Source: Deltaproteobacteria bacterium IMCC39146 (GTDB lineage Bacteria > Desulfobacterota > Desulfuromonadia > Desulfuromonadales > BM103). Taken from it: 47,459 nucleotides of DNA. The position numbers were made by a program, and so were the translations under genes. Under the pieces are notes generated by a model. It made no database searches. It was given only the letters and a program-made list of their open reading frames with translations, and had not been told where the DNA came from. The stretch's first letter is position 1. The number at the start of each line of letters is the position of its first letter. The DNA lies in the NCBI GenBank assembly GCA_030005635.1, contig JARUHP010000028.1:1-47459 (forward strand), written 5' to 3'. Positions 19,722 to 27,816 of the stretch are shown in pieces.

Positions 19722-20654
19722 TCAACTCCGTGACAAATTCTTGAGTGAAATATCTGATCTAAAATAAGCGCTGACTTCTTTGGGAAGAGCTAACCAATAC
19801 TGCCCTAGGTAGCTCTCTTCTACATGTTTTAAAAAATCTAAATAAAGGCTTGAGTCATACACCTCTTCACTTCCTCGGCAATCATCAAATTTCATATAGT
19901 CAGGATGTACGTTCAATACTGCAGCCCCCCCTTTATGAGAAATCCACTGCAGCTTTTTCTTCCAGGTATCGATGGTCTTGTTTTTAAAGAGAATAAAGAC
20001 GCTGAAATCCTGTGGGAGCGTGTAAGGAATTTCCAAGATTCTCTCATCTTCAACTCCATCCAGCCAAAAAGGGAATATGGTACGAACACCATCCGACTGT
20101 GGCTCAAATGGGTCCGTATCAAAAGTAGATGAATCATATTCAATATTCAGTTCGTGTATCCAGTCCAGATTATGATGCATGGCAGGAGACCTAAACCCGA
20201 CCGCACCCCACTCATTTAAATAATTATTAATCTTGGCTGCCCTCTCTGAAAATATGCGCCGGGTATTATATAACTTGCCATCATGATTCAATCCGTGAAC
20301 CCCTATTTCAAAGCCGCTTTCTCTTAGAGAATTGAGTATCTCAGTAGAAACAGGATAACGCTCTGGAACAAAATTAAAACTAGATTTAAAGCCAAGACTC
20401 TCCTCTAGATTTTTCAGTTTAATGCAATTACCCTGACCAACTGCAGTATCAACATCGTGGGTCAAAACCAGTGCAAATTTCTTTCCTTCAGGCCAACCAG
20501 GCCATCCATCGGGTTTCTCCCCGGCAATTGGATCAATTGGCCAGAGGTGCGAGTATTTCAGCATTTGCTTAGCGGCAAGATGTCGCCGAAGGGAAATCTG
20601 CACTGGCCTGGGGATCGCCGGCTTCATGTAGTAATAAAGTCTATTAACCAACAT
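19722..20654 (-). CDS. Polysaccharide deacetylase family protein (CE4/NodB-like)
   Basis: This 310-residue deacetylase has motif 1 KFALVLTHDVDTAVG (HDVD, catalytic Asp pair), the metal-binding motif 2 GFEIGVHGLNHDGKLYNTRR (HxxxH), and motif 3 GFRSPAMHHNLDWI (RxP). The metal ligands are complete, so an active N-deacetylase on N-acetylated sugars is likely. The ATG has GGGAGGT upstream and overlaps the end of the FemAB-like gene by 11 nt, which indicates translational coupling. No clear signal peptide is present. Confidence 0.85.
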   Translation of the reverse strand: MLVNRLYYYMKPAIPRPVQISLRRHLAAKQMLKYSHLWPIDPIAGEKPDGWPGWPEGKKFALVLTHDVDTAVGQGNCIKLKNLEESLGFKSSFNFVPERYPVSTEILNSLRESGFEIGVHGLNHDGKLYNTRRIFSERAAKINNYLNEWGAVGFRSPAMHHNLDWIHELNIEYDSSTFDTDPFEPQSDGVRTIFPFWLDGVEDERILEIPYTLPQDFSVFILFKNKTIDTWKKKLQWISHKGGAAVLNVHPDYMKFDDCRGSEEVYDSSLYLDFLKHVEESYLGQYWLALPKEVSAYFRSDISLKNLSRS

Positions 20655-21684
20655 GCCGATAAAGGACCTCCCCCATTTTTCTTGACAGAAACATTGGCAT
20701 CATTCGGAAAGCTTTATTATAAAATCCTGTGGCACTTTCATGACTCTCTATGTATTCATTTTTTTTCAAATTATAACGGTAGTATTTTATAATTTTCTGT
20801 TCAGCACCAAATCCAACCTTGAACTGCCTAAGACCTGTGTTCCCAGGTTCTGTCCGGCCTAAACACAGACTTTTATAACCTTGGCCGGAATACCACTTTA
20901 TAGCCTCCCAAATAATCAGGTTGTTTGGCTTTAATCGTTGATACGTACTATCTGAAGCAGCATATTTATCAATTACCTTCTTGCCAAAATGAAGATATAT
21001 CCTTCCGGCAATAGGTTGCCCCCCGTAAGAAGCAAGCACAACCAACCCATGATTTTTTGAGATAATATGAGTAAAGAATTTTTTAAAAAAATCATACGGC
21101 TGAGGGGGCAAGCCGTGCTTTTTTCTTGTCAGACAGTTCAATCGGTAAAATTCCTTTATCGATTCTGGAGTATTGCATATCTCAACCTCTACGCCATCTC
21201 TGGCAGACTTCTTGACATTTCTTCTTGTGCTACTAGAGAACTTCGAGAATATCTGCTCTGCGCTTTGGGAAATGTCCAGAGTATGAGTGTAAAAGGAAGA
21301 GAATGATGGACCATGAATAAATTCTCCCCCACCCCTTATTTCTATAAACTTCCAACCAGCCCTTGTCCCAAATTCGACAAAATAGTCTTGAATCTCCCGA
21401 AAGGAGATATCTCCAGACCCGACCATTGGTTCACAATAATCAGAGAAAGGTAGAGATACCCCCCGCCTCCCGGTCAAGATGCTATTTACCTCCATCAATG
21501 GTAGTAAAAAACACAGATCATCCTTATCATAAATCGAAAGATATTTAGGCCGATAGCCATACGAATCGCTCAATAATTTTGCCCAGCACTGCGTATGAAA
21601 AAATGTAGCGCCTGGATACCGTAATAAATGTTCATCCCATTTTTCAATATTCATTGGATCAATAATTTCGAAACGCTTACTCAT
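20644..21684 (-). CDS. FemAB/GNAT-like transferase
   Basis: This 346-residue protein has the double-GNAT fold of FemAB-related proteins. The sequence shows FFHTQCWAKLLSDSYGYRP near the N-terminus, STRRNVKKSARDGVEVEI, the second-domain HFGKKVIDKYAASDSTYQRL, and LGRTEPGNTGLRQFKVGFGA close to the C-terminus. Members transfer aminoacyl or acyl groups; in exopolysaccharide clusters the substrate is unknown. The ATG at 21684 follows AAGGTG. It opens a chain of overlapping or nearly overlapping genes running to 16873. Confidence 0.8.
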   Translation of the reverse strand: MSKRFEIIDPMNIEKWDEHLLRYPGATFFHTQCWAKLLSDSYGYRPKYLSIYDKDDLCFLLPLMEVNSILTGRRGVSLPFSDYCEPMVGSGDISFREIQDYFVEFGTRAGWKFIEIRGGGEFIHGPSFSSFYTHTLDISQSAEQIFSKFSSSTRRNVKKSARDGVEVEICNTPESIKEFYRLNCLTRKKHGLPPQPYDFFKKFFTHIISKNHGLVVLASYGGQPIAGRIYLHFGKKVIDKYAASDSTYQRLKPNNLIIWEAIKWYSGQGYKSLCLGRTEPGNTGLRQFKVGFGAEQKIIKYYRYNLKKNEYIESHESATGFYNKAFRMMPMFLSRKMGEVLYRHVG

Positions 21685-21702
21685 CAATTCACCTTCTGAT
21701 AC

Positions 21703-22803
21703 TCAAGAAACTGCCCTTATTTGATGGGATACATACTCAATCTGCTCTGTATTCAACATTGGACACATCGGCAACGAAACAAATTCATTTGCACATTTCT
21801 CAGCAATGGGAAAACTCCCCTGAAACTTCCCAAGCGGTGCATAGGCTTTCTGCAAGTGAACGGGGAATGGGTAGTGAATCCCGCATGAGACACCCCCCTT
21901 TTCCATCGAAGCCATGAATCTTGAACGATCAGGGACTCGAACAGAATAAATGTGATAAGCATGCTGGTTGTATGCACTCGACCTAGGTGTTTTTATGTTT
22001 TTTGCGTCCAACAATAAAGCGTTGTATTGAAGAGCATTTTGCTGGCGAATCTGGTTCCAGCCGTTCAGGTGCTTCAACTTCACGCTCAACACAGCCCCCT
22101 GGATACCATCCATACGTCCGTTCCAGCCGACAACACAGTGATCATTTTTTTTAAGCTGGCCATGATCCCTCAGAGCACAAATCTTCTGAGCAAGTTCTAG
22201 GTTGTCAGTAGTCACCGCTCCGGCCTCACCAAATGCGCCAAGGTTTTTACCCGGGTAAAAGCTAAAGCAACCCGCATCTCCAATCGACCCGGCGTGCCGT
22301 TGTTTGTATTCAGCTCCATGCGCCTGGCAGGCGTCTTCGACAACAAATAGCCCATGTTTTTTTGCAATGGCCATGATTGAGTCCATATCAGCCATCTGCC
22401 CAAATATGTGCACGGGAATAATTGCTTTGGTTCGAGGTGTAATGGCCGCTTCTATTAATTCAGGATTAATCGTGTAACTGTGCTCGTCAATATCGACAAA
22501 AACTGGCTTAGCACCACAAAAACTGATCGCCTCTGCGGTAGCGATAAAGGTATTAGGGACCGTTATAACTTCGTCCCCATCTCCAACTCCGAGTGCCAGT
22601 AGCGCCATCCATAAGGCCTCGGTGCCGCTCCCCACACCTACGGCATGTTCGCACTTGCAGAATTTTGCGAATTGTTGCTCAAAAGTCTCGACAAACGGAC
22701 CTCCAGCAAATGATCCGCTGTCAATAACAGCTTTAATTGCGGTAAATATCTCATCATTTATTGGCTCATGCAGGCCCTTAAGGTCCATGTACGGAACTTT
22801 CAT
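21703..22803 (-). CDS. wbpE: DegT/DnrJ/EryC1 PLP aminotransferase (WbpE-like)
   Basis: This 366-residue sugar aminotransferase begins KVPYMDLKGLHEPINDEI. It has GSFAGGPFVETFEQQFAKF, the cofactor-binding GSGTEALWMALLALGVGDGD, and VVEDACQAHGAEYKQRHAGS, where the Asp contacts the PLP ring. The catalytic Lys lies in CFSFYPGKNLGAFGEAGAV. It would convert UDP-3-keto-GlcNAcA to UDP-GlcNAc(3N)A with glutamate as donor, as WbpE does. The ATG at 22803 follows AAGGG and is 5 nt downstream of the acetyltransferase stop. Confidence 0.88.
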   Translation of the reverse strand: MKVPYMDLKGLHEPINDEIFTAIKAVIDSGSFAGGPFVETFEQQFAKFCKCEHAVGVGSGTEALWMALLALGVGDGDEVITVPNTFIATAEAISFCGAKPVFVDIDEHSYTINPELIEAAITPRTKAIIPVHIFGQMADMDSIMAIAKKHGLFVVEDACQAHGAEYKQRHAGSIGDAGCFSFYPGKNLGAFGEAGAVTTDNLELAQKICALRDHGQLKKNDHCVVGWNGRMDGIQGAVLSVKLKHLNGWNQIRQQNALQYNALLLDAKNIKTPRSSAYNQHAYHIYSVRVPDRSRFMASMEKGGVSCGIHYPFPVHLQKAYAPLGKFQGSFPIAEKCANEFVSLPMCPMLNTEQIEYVSHQIRAVS

Positions 22804-22808
22804 AATTT

Positions 22809-23291
22809 TCACCCTTGCACAGCTTCAATTTGCTGTTCCATGATTCTGGCCGGATTGCCAGCAACAACAGTATTGGCCGGAACATCTTTAGTTACGACAC
22901 TTCCTGCGCCGACTATCGCGTTCTCACCAACTGTTACGCCACATAACAAGGTCGCACTGGAGCCGATAGAGGCTCCCTGCTTTATCAACGTGGGAACACA
23001 TATCCAATCTTCTTCAGTTTGCAGTTCACCACCCTGGGCGGTAGAACGAGGGTACCTGTCATTTATAAAAGTTACATTATGTCCAACAAAAACGTTTGCT
23101 TCTATGGTTACCCCTTCACAAATAAATGTATGACTTGAAATTTTACAGTTCTTGCCAATATCAGCACCTTTCTGTATCTCAACGAACGTTCCAATCTTTG
23201 AGTTATCACCAATTTTACAGCCATACAAATTTACAAAATCGTAAATCTTCACACCAACTCCAAGTTGAACGTCAAGAGCAATATTTTTCAT
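22809..23291 (-). CDS. wbpD: Left-handed beta-helix N-acetyltransferase (WbpD-like)
   Basis: This 160-residue protein is built of hexapeptide repeats, as in IYDFVNLYGCKIGDNSKIGT, and includes GHNVTFINDRYPRSTAQGGE followed by WICVPTLIKQGASIGSSATL. The NDRYPR loop is characteristic of the WbpD/WlbB group that acetylates the 3-amino group of UDP-GlcNAc(3N)A. An ATG at 23291 with GGAGGGA 8 nt upstream is preferred over an in-frame ATG at 23306. It sits between the WbpB-like and WbpE-like genes, matching its step between amination and epimerisation. Confidence 0.9.
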   Translation of the reverse strand: MKNIALDVQLGVGVKIYDFVNLYGCKIGDNSKIGTFVEIQKGADIGKNCKISSHTFICEGVTIEANVFVGHNVTFINDRYPRSTAQGGELQTEEDWICVPTLIKQGASIGSSATLLCGVTVGENAIVGAGSVVTKDVPANTVVAGNPARIMEQQIEAVQG

Positions 23292-23310
23292 TGATAGTCC
23301 CTCCATTAGT

Positions 23311-24333
23311 TTAGCCTAACTCTCCTATAGAAACAGCTGCCCCATTTTGCTTGAGTGATTCTGACGCCGCAGAAAGTATTTGAACGACTTTCAAACCTTC
23401 TAGACCTCCAGACATGGATTTACATTTGGTCTTTATGCAATCTATGAAATGTTGGCACTCTTCTTTTAAAGGTTCAAATTGCTTAAGGTACGGCGAATAC
23501 ATATCGCCATAATGATAGGAGTAATGAAATTCAGCGAAGCTGTCATAGTGAGGGGGCTTATCTACACGTTTGTCATATATTTTAATTTTTTCAATCGGTT
23601 CTAAATCGTCATAAACTAGCATTCTTTTTTCACCAACAAAGGTCATTTGACGAATCTTGTTTGGATCAAGCCAACTACTTTGAATCGTACAAAAACCACC
23701 ATTGGCAAAGTTGATTGTCATATTACAAACGTCCTCAACCCCTTTGGAAACGTGAGACTTACCCTGACAATTGACCGATATAGGGTTGTCGTTTAACACG
23801 TGTAGAATAATCGCGATGTCGTGTGGGGCAAGATCCCAAGTCACATTGATGTCCTTCTGATAAAGACCCAGGTTTAGGCGGCGCGAACTAACATATTGGA
23901 TTCCTCCGAGATCACCCGAATCTACCAATTCCTTAATTTTCCTGACTGGCGGAGAATAGATAAATGTATGTCCGACCATAAGGGTCAGGCCTTGTCCGTG
24001 AGCAAGATCCAACAACTCCCGGCACTCAGCAACTGAGGAAGCCATCGGCTTTTCTATAAAGGTGTGTTTTCCTGCCTGAAGACTCTTCATTGCCAGCTCA
24101 TAATGAAAGCTGACTGGCGTTGCTATCGCCACCGCATCAATCGTTTTATCGCTGAAAATTTCTTCCGCATCGTTTACCGTTTTTAGATGTGGATATAGCT
24201 TTTGCATATGTGACAGCCGATCGTTGCAGGCATCACAGACAGTCGTGACATCACACTCGGATAATGAGTTAAAATTACGCACCAAATTCGGACCCCAATA
24301 ACCACAACCTATGACCGCCACGTTCAACATCAT
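23311..24333 (-). CDS. wbpB: Gfo/Idh/MocA oxidoreductase (WbpB-like)
   Basis: This 340-residue NAD-dependent sugar-nucleotide oxidoreductase starts VAVIGCGYWGPNLVRNFNSL, the Rossmann motif with the family's GYWGPN. It then has the catalytic EKP motif in HTFIEKPMASS, LMVGHTFIYSPPVRKIKEL, and DLAPHDIAIILHVL, where His and Asp form the active site. It probably oxidises C3 of UDP-GlcNAcA. The start ATG overlaps the stop of the sugar transferase gene by one base, with GGAAGGGG upstream. Close to the WbpD- and WbpE-like genes, it forms a clear pathway block. Confidence 0.9.
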   Translation of the reverse strand: MMLNVAVIGCGYWGPNLVRNFNSLSECDVTTVCDACNDRLSHMQKLYPHLKTVNDAEEIFSDKTIDAVAIATPVSFHYELAMKSLQAGKHTFIEKPMASSVAECRELLDLAHGQGLTLMVGHTFIYSPPVRKIKELVDSGDLGGIQYVSSRRLNLGLYQKDINVTWDLAPHDIAIILHVLNDNPISVNCQGKSHVSKGVEDVCNMTINFANGGFCTIQSSWLDPNKIRQMTFVGEKRMLVYDDLEPIEKIKIYDKRVDKPPHYDSFAEFHYSYHYGDMYSPYLKQFEPLKEECQHFIDCIKTKCKSMSGGLEGLKVVQILSAASESLKQNGAAVSIGELG

Positions 24334-25520
24334 CAGACCCCTTCCTCAATACTCGATTTTTTGTTTTTCAAACTGTCCCTGAGTTGCTCGAAGATCGCCA
24401 GCGGAGTTCTAAAAAGAATTTTAATGTCTACCCACAATGAACGCTCTCTAGCGTAGCGAATGTCCAGCCTCACCATTTCTCTGAATGAAAGCTTGTTTTT
24501 ACCGCTGACCTGCCATAGACCAGTCATGCCTGGGAGAGCATTAAAACGTCCCCTATGCCAGGTGTGATATTCCTTTACCTCATAGGGGATCGGCGGACGA
24601 GGACCGACCAGGCTCATTTCACCATGCAACACATTGAATAATTGTGGGAGTTCATCCAGACATGATTTTCGTAACAGGCCTCCACACGGAATAATCTGGG
24701 GATCATGATCCAATTTGGACATTGGCACTTCTGACTCATTTTCATCAGAGGCCCCATTGATTAATGAAGCAAGGTAATCCTGATGCTCCTGGGTCTTTGC
24801 GTTAAGTCTCATAGTGCGAAATTTCAAGAAAGTAAAAGGTTGCCCTGCATAACCGATCCGTTGCTGCTTATAAAAAACCGGCCCTGGGGAGACAATTTTA
24901 ATGAGGGCAGCAATGGCTAAAAAAAGAGGAGAGAATATCAATAAGAATATTATCGAACCAAAGACATCGAAGCCGCGCTTTAAGAGTCTTTTTGAAAGGG
25001 AAAAAATGTAATCAACATTTCGCTGTGTTTTGCTTAAGAACCTTCCATACCCTGTAGACATTCTGTTACTTTTATGATCATTTTTTCCAGACAACACATA
25101 AAGAGGAATTTTTTGTGGGTCGGTTAATTTTTCGGAAGGATAGGTAAAGATTTCGTACCCCAGTTTAGCCTTAACGGTGAGGGCCTCTTGAGAGATCTTA
25201 CACGCAAACATATGTGCGCCCTCGGATTTCGTCTCAGGTAGTAGAATGCCTACATGCTGTAAGTCAAGCCAACCAATGGCATCAATTGATCTCACGCGTG
25301 GAGAGAGTGTGTCAGCCAGAAGCGCAAGGGTCTCCTGTTTCTCTTCATTGTCTTGCAGCACGAAAACGACCAGCGAAAAGACTTCTCCTGTCCTATTGGC
25401 CCGGTCTCGTTCTCGATCTATGATCTTGCGAAAAATTTCTTTCGGCAGGAACAAATCATCAAAGCCATCCTGGTCTGAAGATTTTTTCACCAGGTGCTTT
25501 ATTCTTTCTGTGATAGTCAT
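24333..25520 (-). CDS. Polyprenyl-phosphate sugar-phosphate transferase with degenerate GGDEF-like N-terminus
   Basis: This 395-residue initiating transferase moves a sugar-1-phosphate onto undecaprenyl phosphate. The C-terminal half is the bacterial sugar transferase domain: a hydrophobic segment with IIFLLIFSPLFLAIAALIKI, then PVFYKQQRIGYAGQPFTFLK, RTMRLN, DELPQLFNVLHGEMSLVGPR and FNALPGMTGLWQVSGKN. The N-terminal 130 residues are unusual: REVFSLVVF-like opening, then SIDAIGWLDLQHVGILLPET resembles a GGDEF domain in which the GGDEF sequence itself is replaced by LDLQH. It may therefore be a signal-sensing or purely structural remnant. The ATG at 25520 has GGAGGTG upstream; an in-frame earlier start at 25562 lacks one. 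Confidence 0.9.
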   Translation of the reverse strand: MTITERIKHLVKKSSDQDGFDDLFLPKEIFRKIIDRERDRANRTGEVFSLVVFVLQDNEEKQETLALLADTLSPRVRSIDAIGWLDLQHVGILLPETKSEGAHMFACKISQEALTVKAKLGYEIFTYPSEKLTDPQKIPLYVLSGKNDHKSNRMSTGYGRFLSKTQRNVDYIFSLSKRLLKRGFDVFGSIIFLLIFSPLFLAIAALIKIVSPGPVFYKQQRIGYAGQPFTFLKFRTMRLNAKTQEHQDYLASLINGASDENESEVPMSKLDHDPQIIPCGGLLRKSCLDELPQLFNVLHGEMSLVGPRPPIPYEVKEYHTWHRGRFNALPGMTGLWQVSGKNKLSFREMVRLDIRYARERSLWVDIKILFRTPLAIFEQLRDSLKNKKSSIEEGV

Positions 25521-25540
25521 CTCAGCACCTCCGTTTACTC

Positions 25541-26278
25541 CTATAAATGTCTGTAAATACAATCAGGGATAGGGTAAGTCCGGTTATTGAGTATTACTCC
25601 CAAAACATTCCCTCCCTGAGCGGTAAGTTCCCTCTTTTGCCTTTCTGCAATCGGCCACCGCGTCTTACCCGCATCAACAACCAGCACAACGCCGTCAACA
25701 TGGGGCGAGAAAAGCACTGGTTTCGGTGGGACGGCAACAGACCATGAGTCAACCAATACGAGATCAAATTTTTGTTTTAACTGCGCCATAAACTCTTCGT
25801 TATGTGTGGATTCCAAATCAACGGGAAGCAGGCCTGGCTCCATAGACAGGCGACTTACGGAGAGTAAGTCTTTCGAAACGTTGTTGCCCCGATCATTTTT
25901 CAAGCCGTTAATCCATTCGCCCCTTGATTGTTGGTTGAAAAAATCAAAACTGATTGGCAACTGAGGGTTTGAATCCAACAAAAGAACGGATTTCTTAAGA
26001 ACACTTGATGACACTTTGGCAAAGGCTCGGATTAATTTAGAACATTCAGACCTTTTGCCGGATTCAACAAACTGAATAATTCGACCATCAGAACCAGGCA
26101 CAGAGTTAAAAATAGTTCGATACAGGCCAATCAAAGTTTCCGTCAGTTCCGGAGTGACAGCAATATCTTTCTTGATCACTTGCGGAAGTGTAATCGGTTG
26201 CGGAGCTTCTCCGGAATACTCAGAACCTCCGGAATGCTCAAGGTCAAACTGCTCAAGGGCTTCATATATTCTAGTCAT
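25541..26278 (-). CDS. CpsD/BY-kinase-like P-loop protein with altered Walker A
   Basis: This 245-residue protein aligns with the CpsD/CapB-type cytoplasmic tyrosine kinases paired with Wzz proteins. It begins MTRIYEALEQF, has LIGLYRTIFNSVPGSDGRII, then the site expected to be Walker A reads ESGKRSECSKLI instead of a GxxGxGKS/T-type loop. The Walker A' region is VLLLDSNPQLPISF and Walker B DLVLVDSWSVAVPP. The C-terminus NNRTYPIPDCIYRHL lacks a Tyr cluster. ATP binding is doubtful, so it may be a regulatory pseudokinase. AGGAGGTG lies 5 nt before the ATG at 26278. The gene sits between the AAA+ protein and the sugar transferase. Confidence 0.8.
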   Translation of the reverse strand: MTRIYEALEQFDLEHSGGSEYSGEAPQPITLPQVIKKDIAVTPELTETLIGLYRTIFNSVPGSDGRIIQFVESGKRSECSKLIRAFAKVSSSVLKKSVLLLDSNPQLPISFDFFNQQSRGEWINGLKNDRGNNVSKDLLSVSRLSMEPGLLPVDLESTHNEEFMAQLKQKFDLVLVDSWSVAVPPKPVLFSPHVDGVVLVVDAGKTRWPIAERQKRELTAQGGNVLGVILNNRTYPIPDCIYRHL

Positions 26279-26314
26279 TCGCTGCACCTCCTAAATGATC
26301 GTGCCGGAAGGTTA

Positions 26315-26327
26315 CCCCCCCCCCCCC
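26315..26327. repeat. Homopolymeric C tract (13 bases)
   Basis: A run of 13 C on the plus strand lies in the gap between the AAA+ ATPase gene and the BY-kinase-like gene, about 37 nt upstream of the latter's start. On the coding strand it is a G tract in the leader. Such tracts can slip, and length variation could alter spacing or leader structure. Two other C/G tracts of 11 occur at 30881-30891 and 38900-38910. Confidence 0.9.
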
Positions 26328-26349
26328 TCGATACATAAACACTAGGTCT

Positions 26350-27813
26350 TCAAGGTTCTATGGCAGGAAAATATATAATTTGGTCAATTTTAATTTGATC
26401 CATATTGGCAATATGTGGGTTGTGACTCTTGATCCATTCAAGGGCTCGTGTGTTATAAAAGCCATATTTTTCCAGAAAAAGGTTTGATACGGTGTCACCC
26501 TTTTGTGCAACTCTCAAGGATGTCGATTGCTTAGAGGGAATGTATCGCTCTGTAGGTCTGGGGGGATACGATACAGCTTCTGGCAACACGTTCTTGTCTC
26601 TAGCCGCGCCGATTGCTGATTGCTCTCTCAATACCTCAGGCAGGTTGGCTAAAGTCAGCCTTTCTCCAGGCTGGGGAGATAAGATTTTAGCAGGAGGCTT
26701 ATTTGAGCCAGGGTCATCATTGGCCGACATCTCCTGCGCAGGGGGCGCTACAACCGTTTCAAGCACAACCGTTTCAAGCACAACCGGATTCACAACATCT
26801 TTGCTCGAAGCCTCCCCTGTTTCGTTACTCGTAGCCGATTGAAGCGGAGCCTCTGGAAGGACGCTGAGTGAGACCTTCTCTCCCACAGGTGAGTTAGCCC
26901 GGGAGGGAAGATATGCGGCAACCAAGAATGCGGTTAACAAGACAACCAGAACACTGCCCGTGACGTTTCTGAGCTGAAAGTGTTTAGGCAGACGTTTCCC
27001 CTCATATTCAGCTATGACCTGTTTCACAAGTTTCAACGAAATAGGTTTTTTTTGTGACCCATAGCCAGCAACGAGGGAGTTTTCACAAAGGATATTGATG
27101 ACCCTTGGGATTCCCTTTGAATATTCAACAATTCGCCTGATTGCACTTGCCGTAAAAGCAGGTGTCTTGCCGATAGCAGATAATGACAGCCTGTGGTGAA
27201 GGTAATTCATACTGTCTTTTATTGATAAAGGCGTAATCAAAGCGCGGTAGGCAATCCTTTGTCGGAGTTGTCTTAACTCGTGAAGATCAAGCTTCTTTTG
27301 CAATTCCGGTTGACCGACGAGAACTATCTGAATGAGCTTGGCTTTTGCGGTCTCAAAGTTTGAGAGGATGCAGAGGTTCCCCAGTGTTTCTACAGGCATA
27401 TTCTGCGCTTCATCAATAATCAGGACGAGATTCTTGCCCTCTCTGGTTTTTTCGAGCATAGCGTTATAAGCCAACCGCACCATATCGTTGACGTTATCCT
27501 TTCCCTGGAGAGCATCGGCATCAAAGCCGATTTCAGAAAGAAAAGTTTTCATGAGCTCAGCAAAGGTGATTTTCGAATTGAAAATAAAAATTGGCAGAAT
27601 TTTATTGCGACCAGCTTTATGCAAAAAAGACCTTACAATAGTGGTTTTCCCGGTCCCCACCTCTCCAACGATTGAAACAAAACCTTCTCGCTCTCTTATG
27701 CCGTAGACAATTGCCCCCAAAGCGTCTTTGTGCTGTTGGCTCAAGAAAAGAAACTCTGGGTCCGGAGCCAGGCTGAAAGGTTTTTTATGCAACTGATAGA
27801 AATTCAAGTACAT
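26350..27813 (-). CDS. AAA+ ATPase (ExeA-like) with transmembrane segment and C-terminal LysM-like domain
   Basis: This 487-residue protein starts MYLNFYQLHKKPFSLAPDPE, the standard start of the general-secretion ExeA-like ATPases in exopolysaccharide clusters. It has Walker A GEVGTGKTT at residues 50-58, Walker B LVLIIDEAQ at about 130-138, and the arginine-rich sensor region. A single membrane segment at about 286-304 (VTGSVLVVLLTAFLVAAYL) leads to a Pro/Ser-rich linker and a C-terminal LysM-like module (VAQKGDTVSNLFLEKYGF ... IDQIIYFP) at about 434-483. The ATPase would be cytoplasmic and the LysM periplasmic, perhaps linking export to peptidoglycan. The gene begins 4 nt after the Wzz-like gene. 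Confidence 0.88.
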   Translation of the reverse strand: MYLNFYQLHKKPFSLAPDPEFLFLSQQHKDALGAIVYGIREREGFVSIVGEVGTGKTTIVRSFLHKAGRNKILPIFIFNSKITFAELMKTFLSEIGFDADALQGKDNVNDMVRLAYNAMLEKTREGKNLVLIIDEAQNMPVETLGNLCILSNFETAKAKLIQIVLVGQPELQKKLDLHELRQLRQRIAYRALITPLSIKDSMNYLHHRLSLSAIGKTPAFTASAIRRIVEYSKGIPRVINILCENSLVAGYGSQKKPISLKLVKQVIAEYEGKRLPKHFQLRNVTGSVLVVLLTAFLVAAYLPSRANSPVGEKVSLSVLPEAPLQSATSNETGEASSKDVVNPVVLETVVLETVVAPPAQEMSANDDPGSNKPPAKILSPQPGERLTLANLPEVLREQSAIGAARDKNVLPEAVSYPPRPTERYIPSKQSTSLRVAQKGDTVSNLFLEKYGFYNTRALEWIKSHNPHIANMDQIKIDQIIYFPAIEP

Positions 27814-27816
27814 GAT

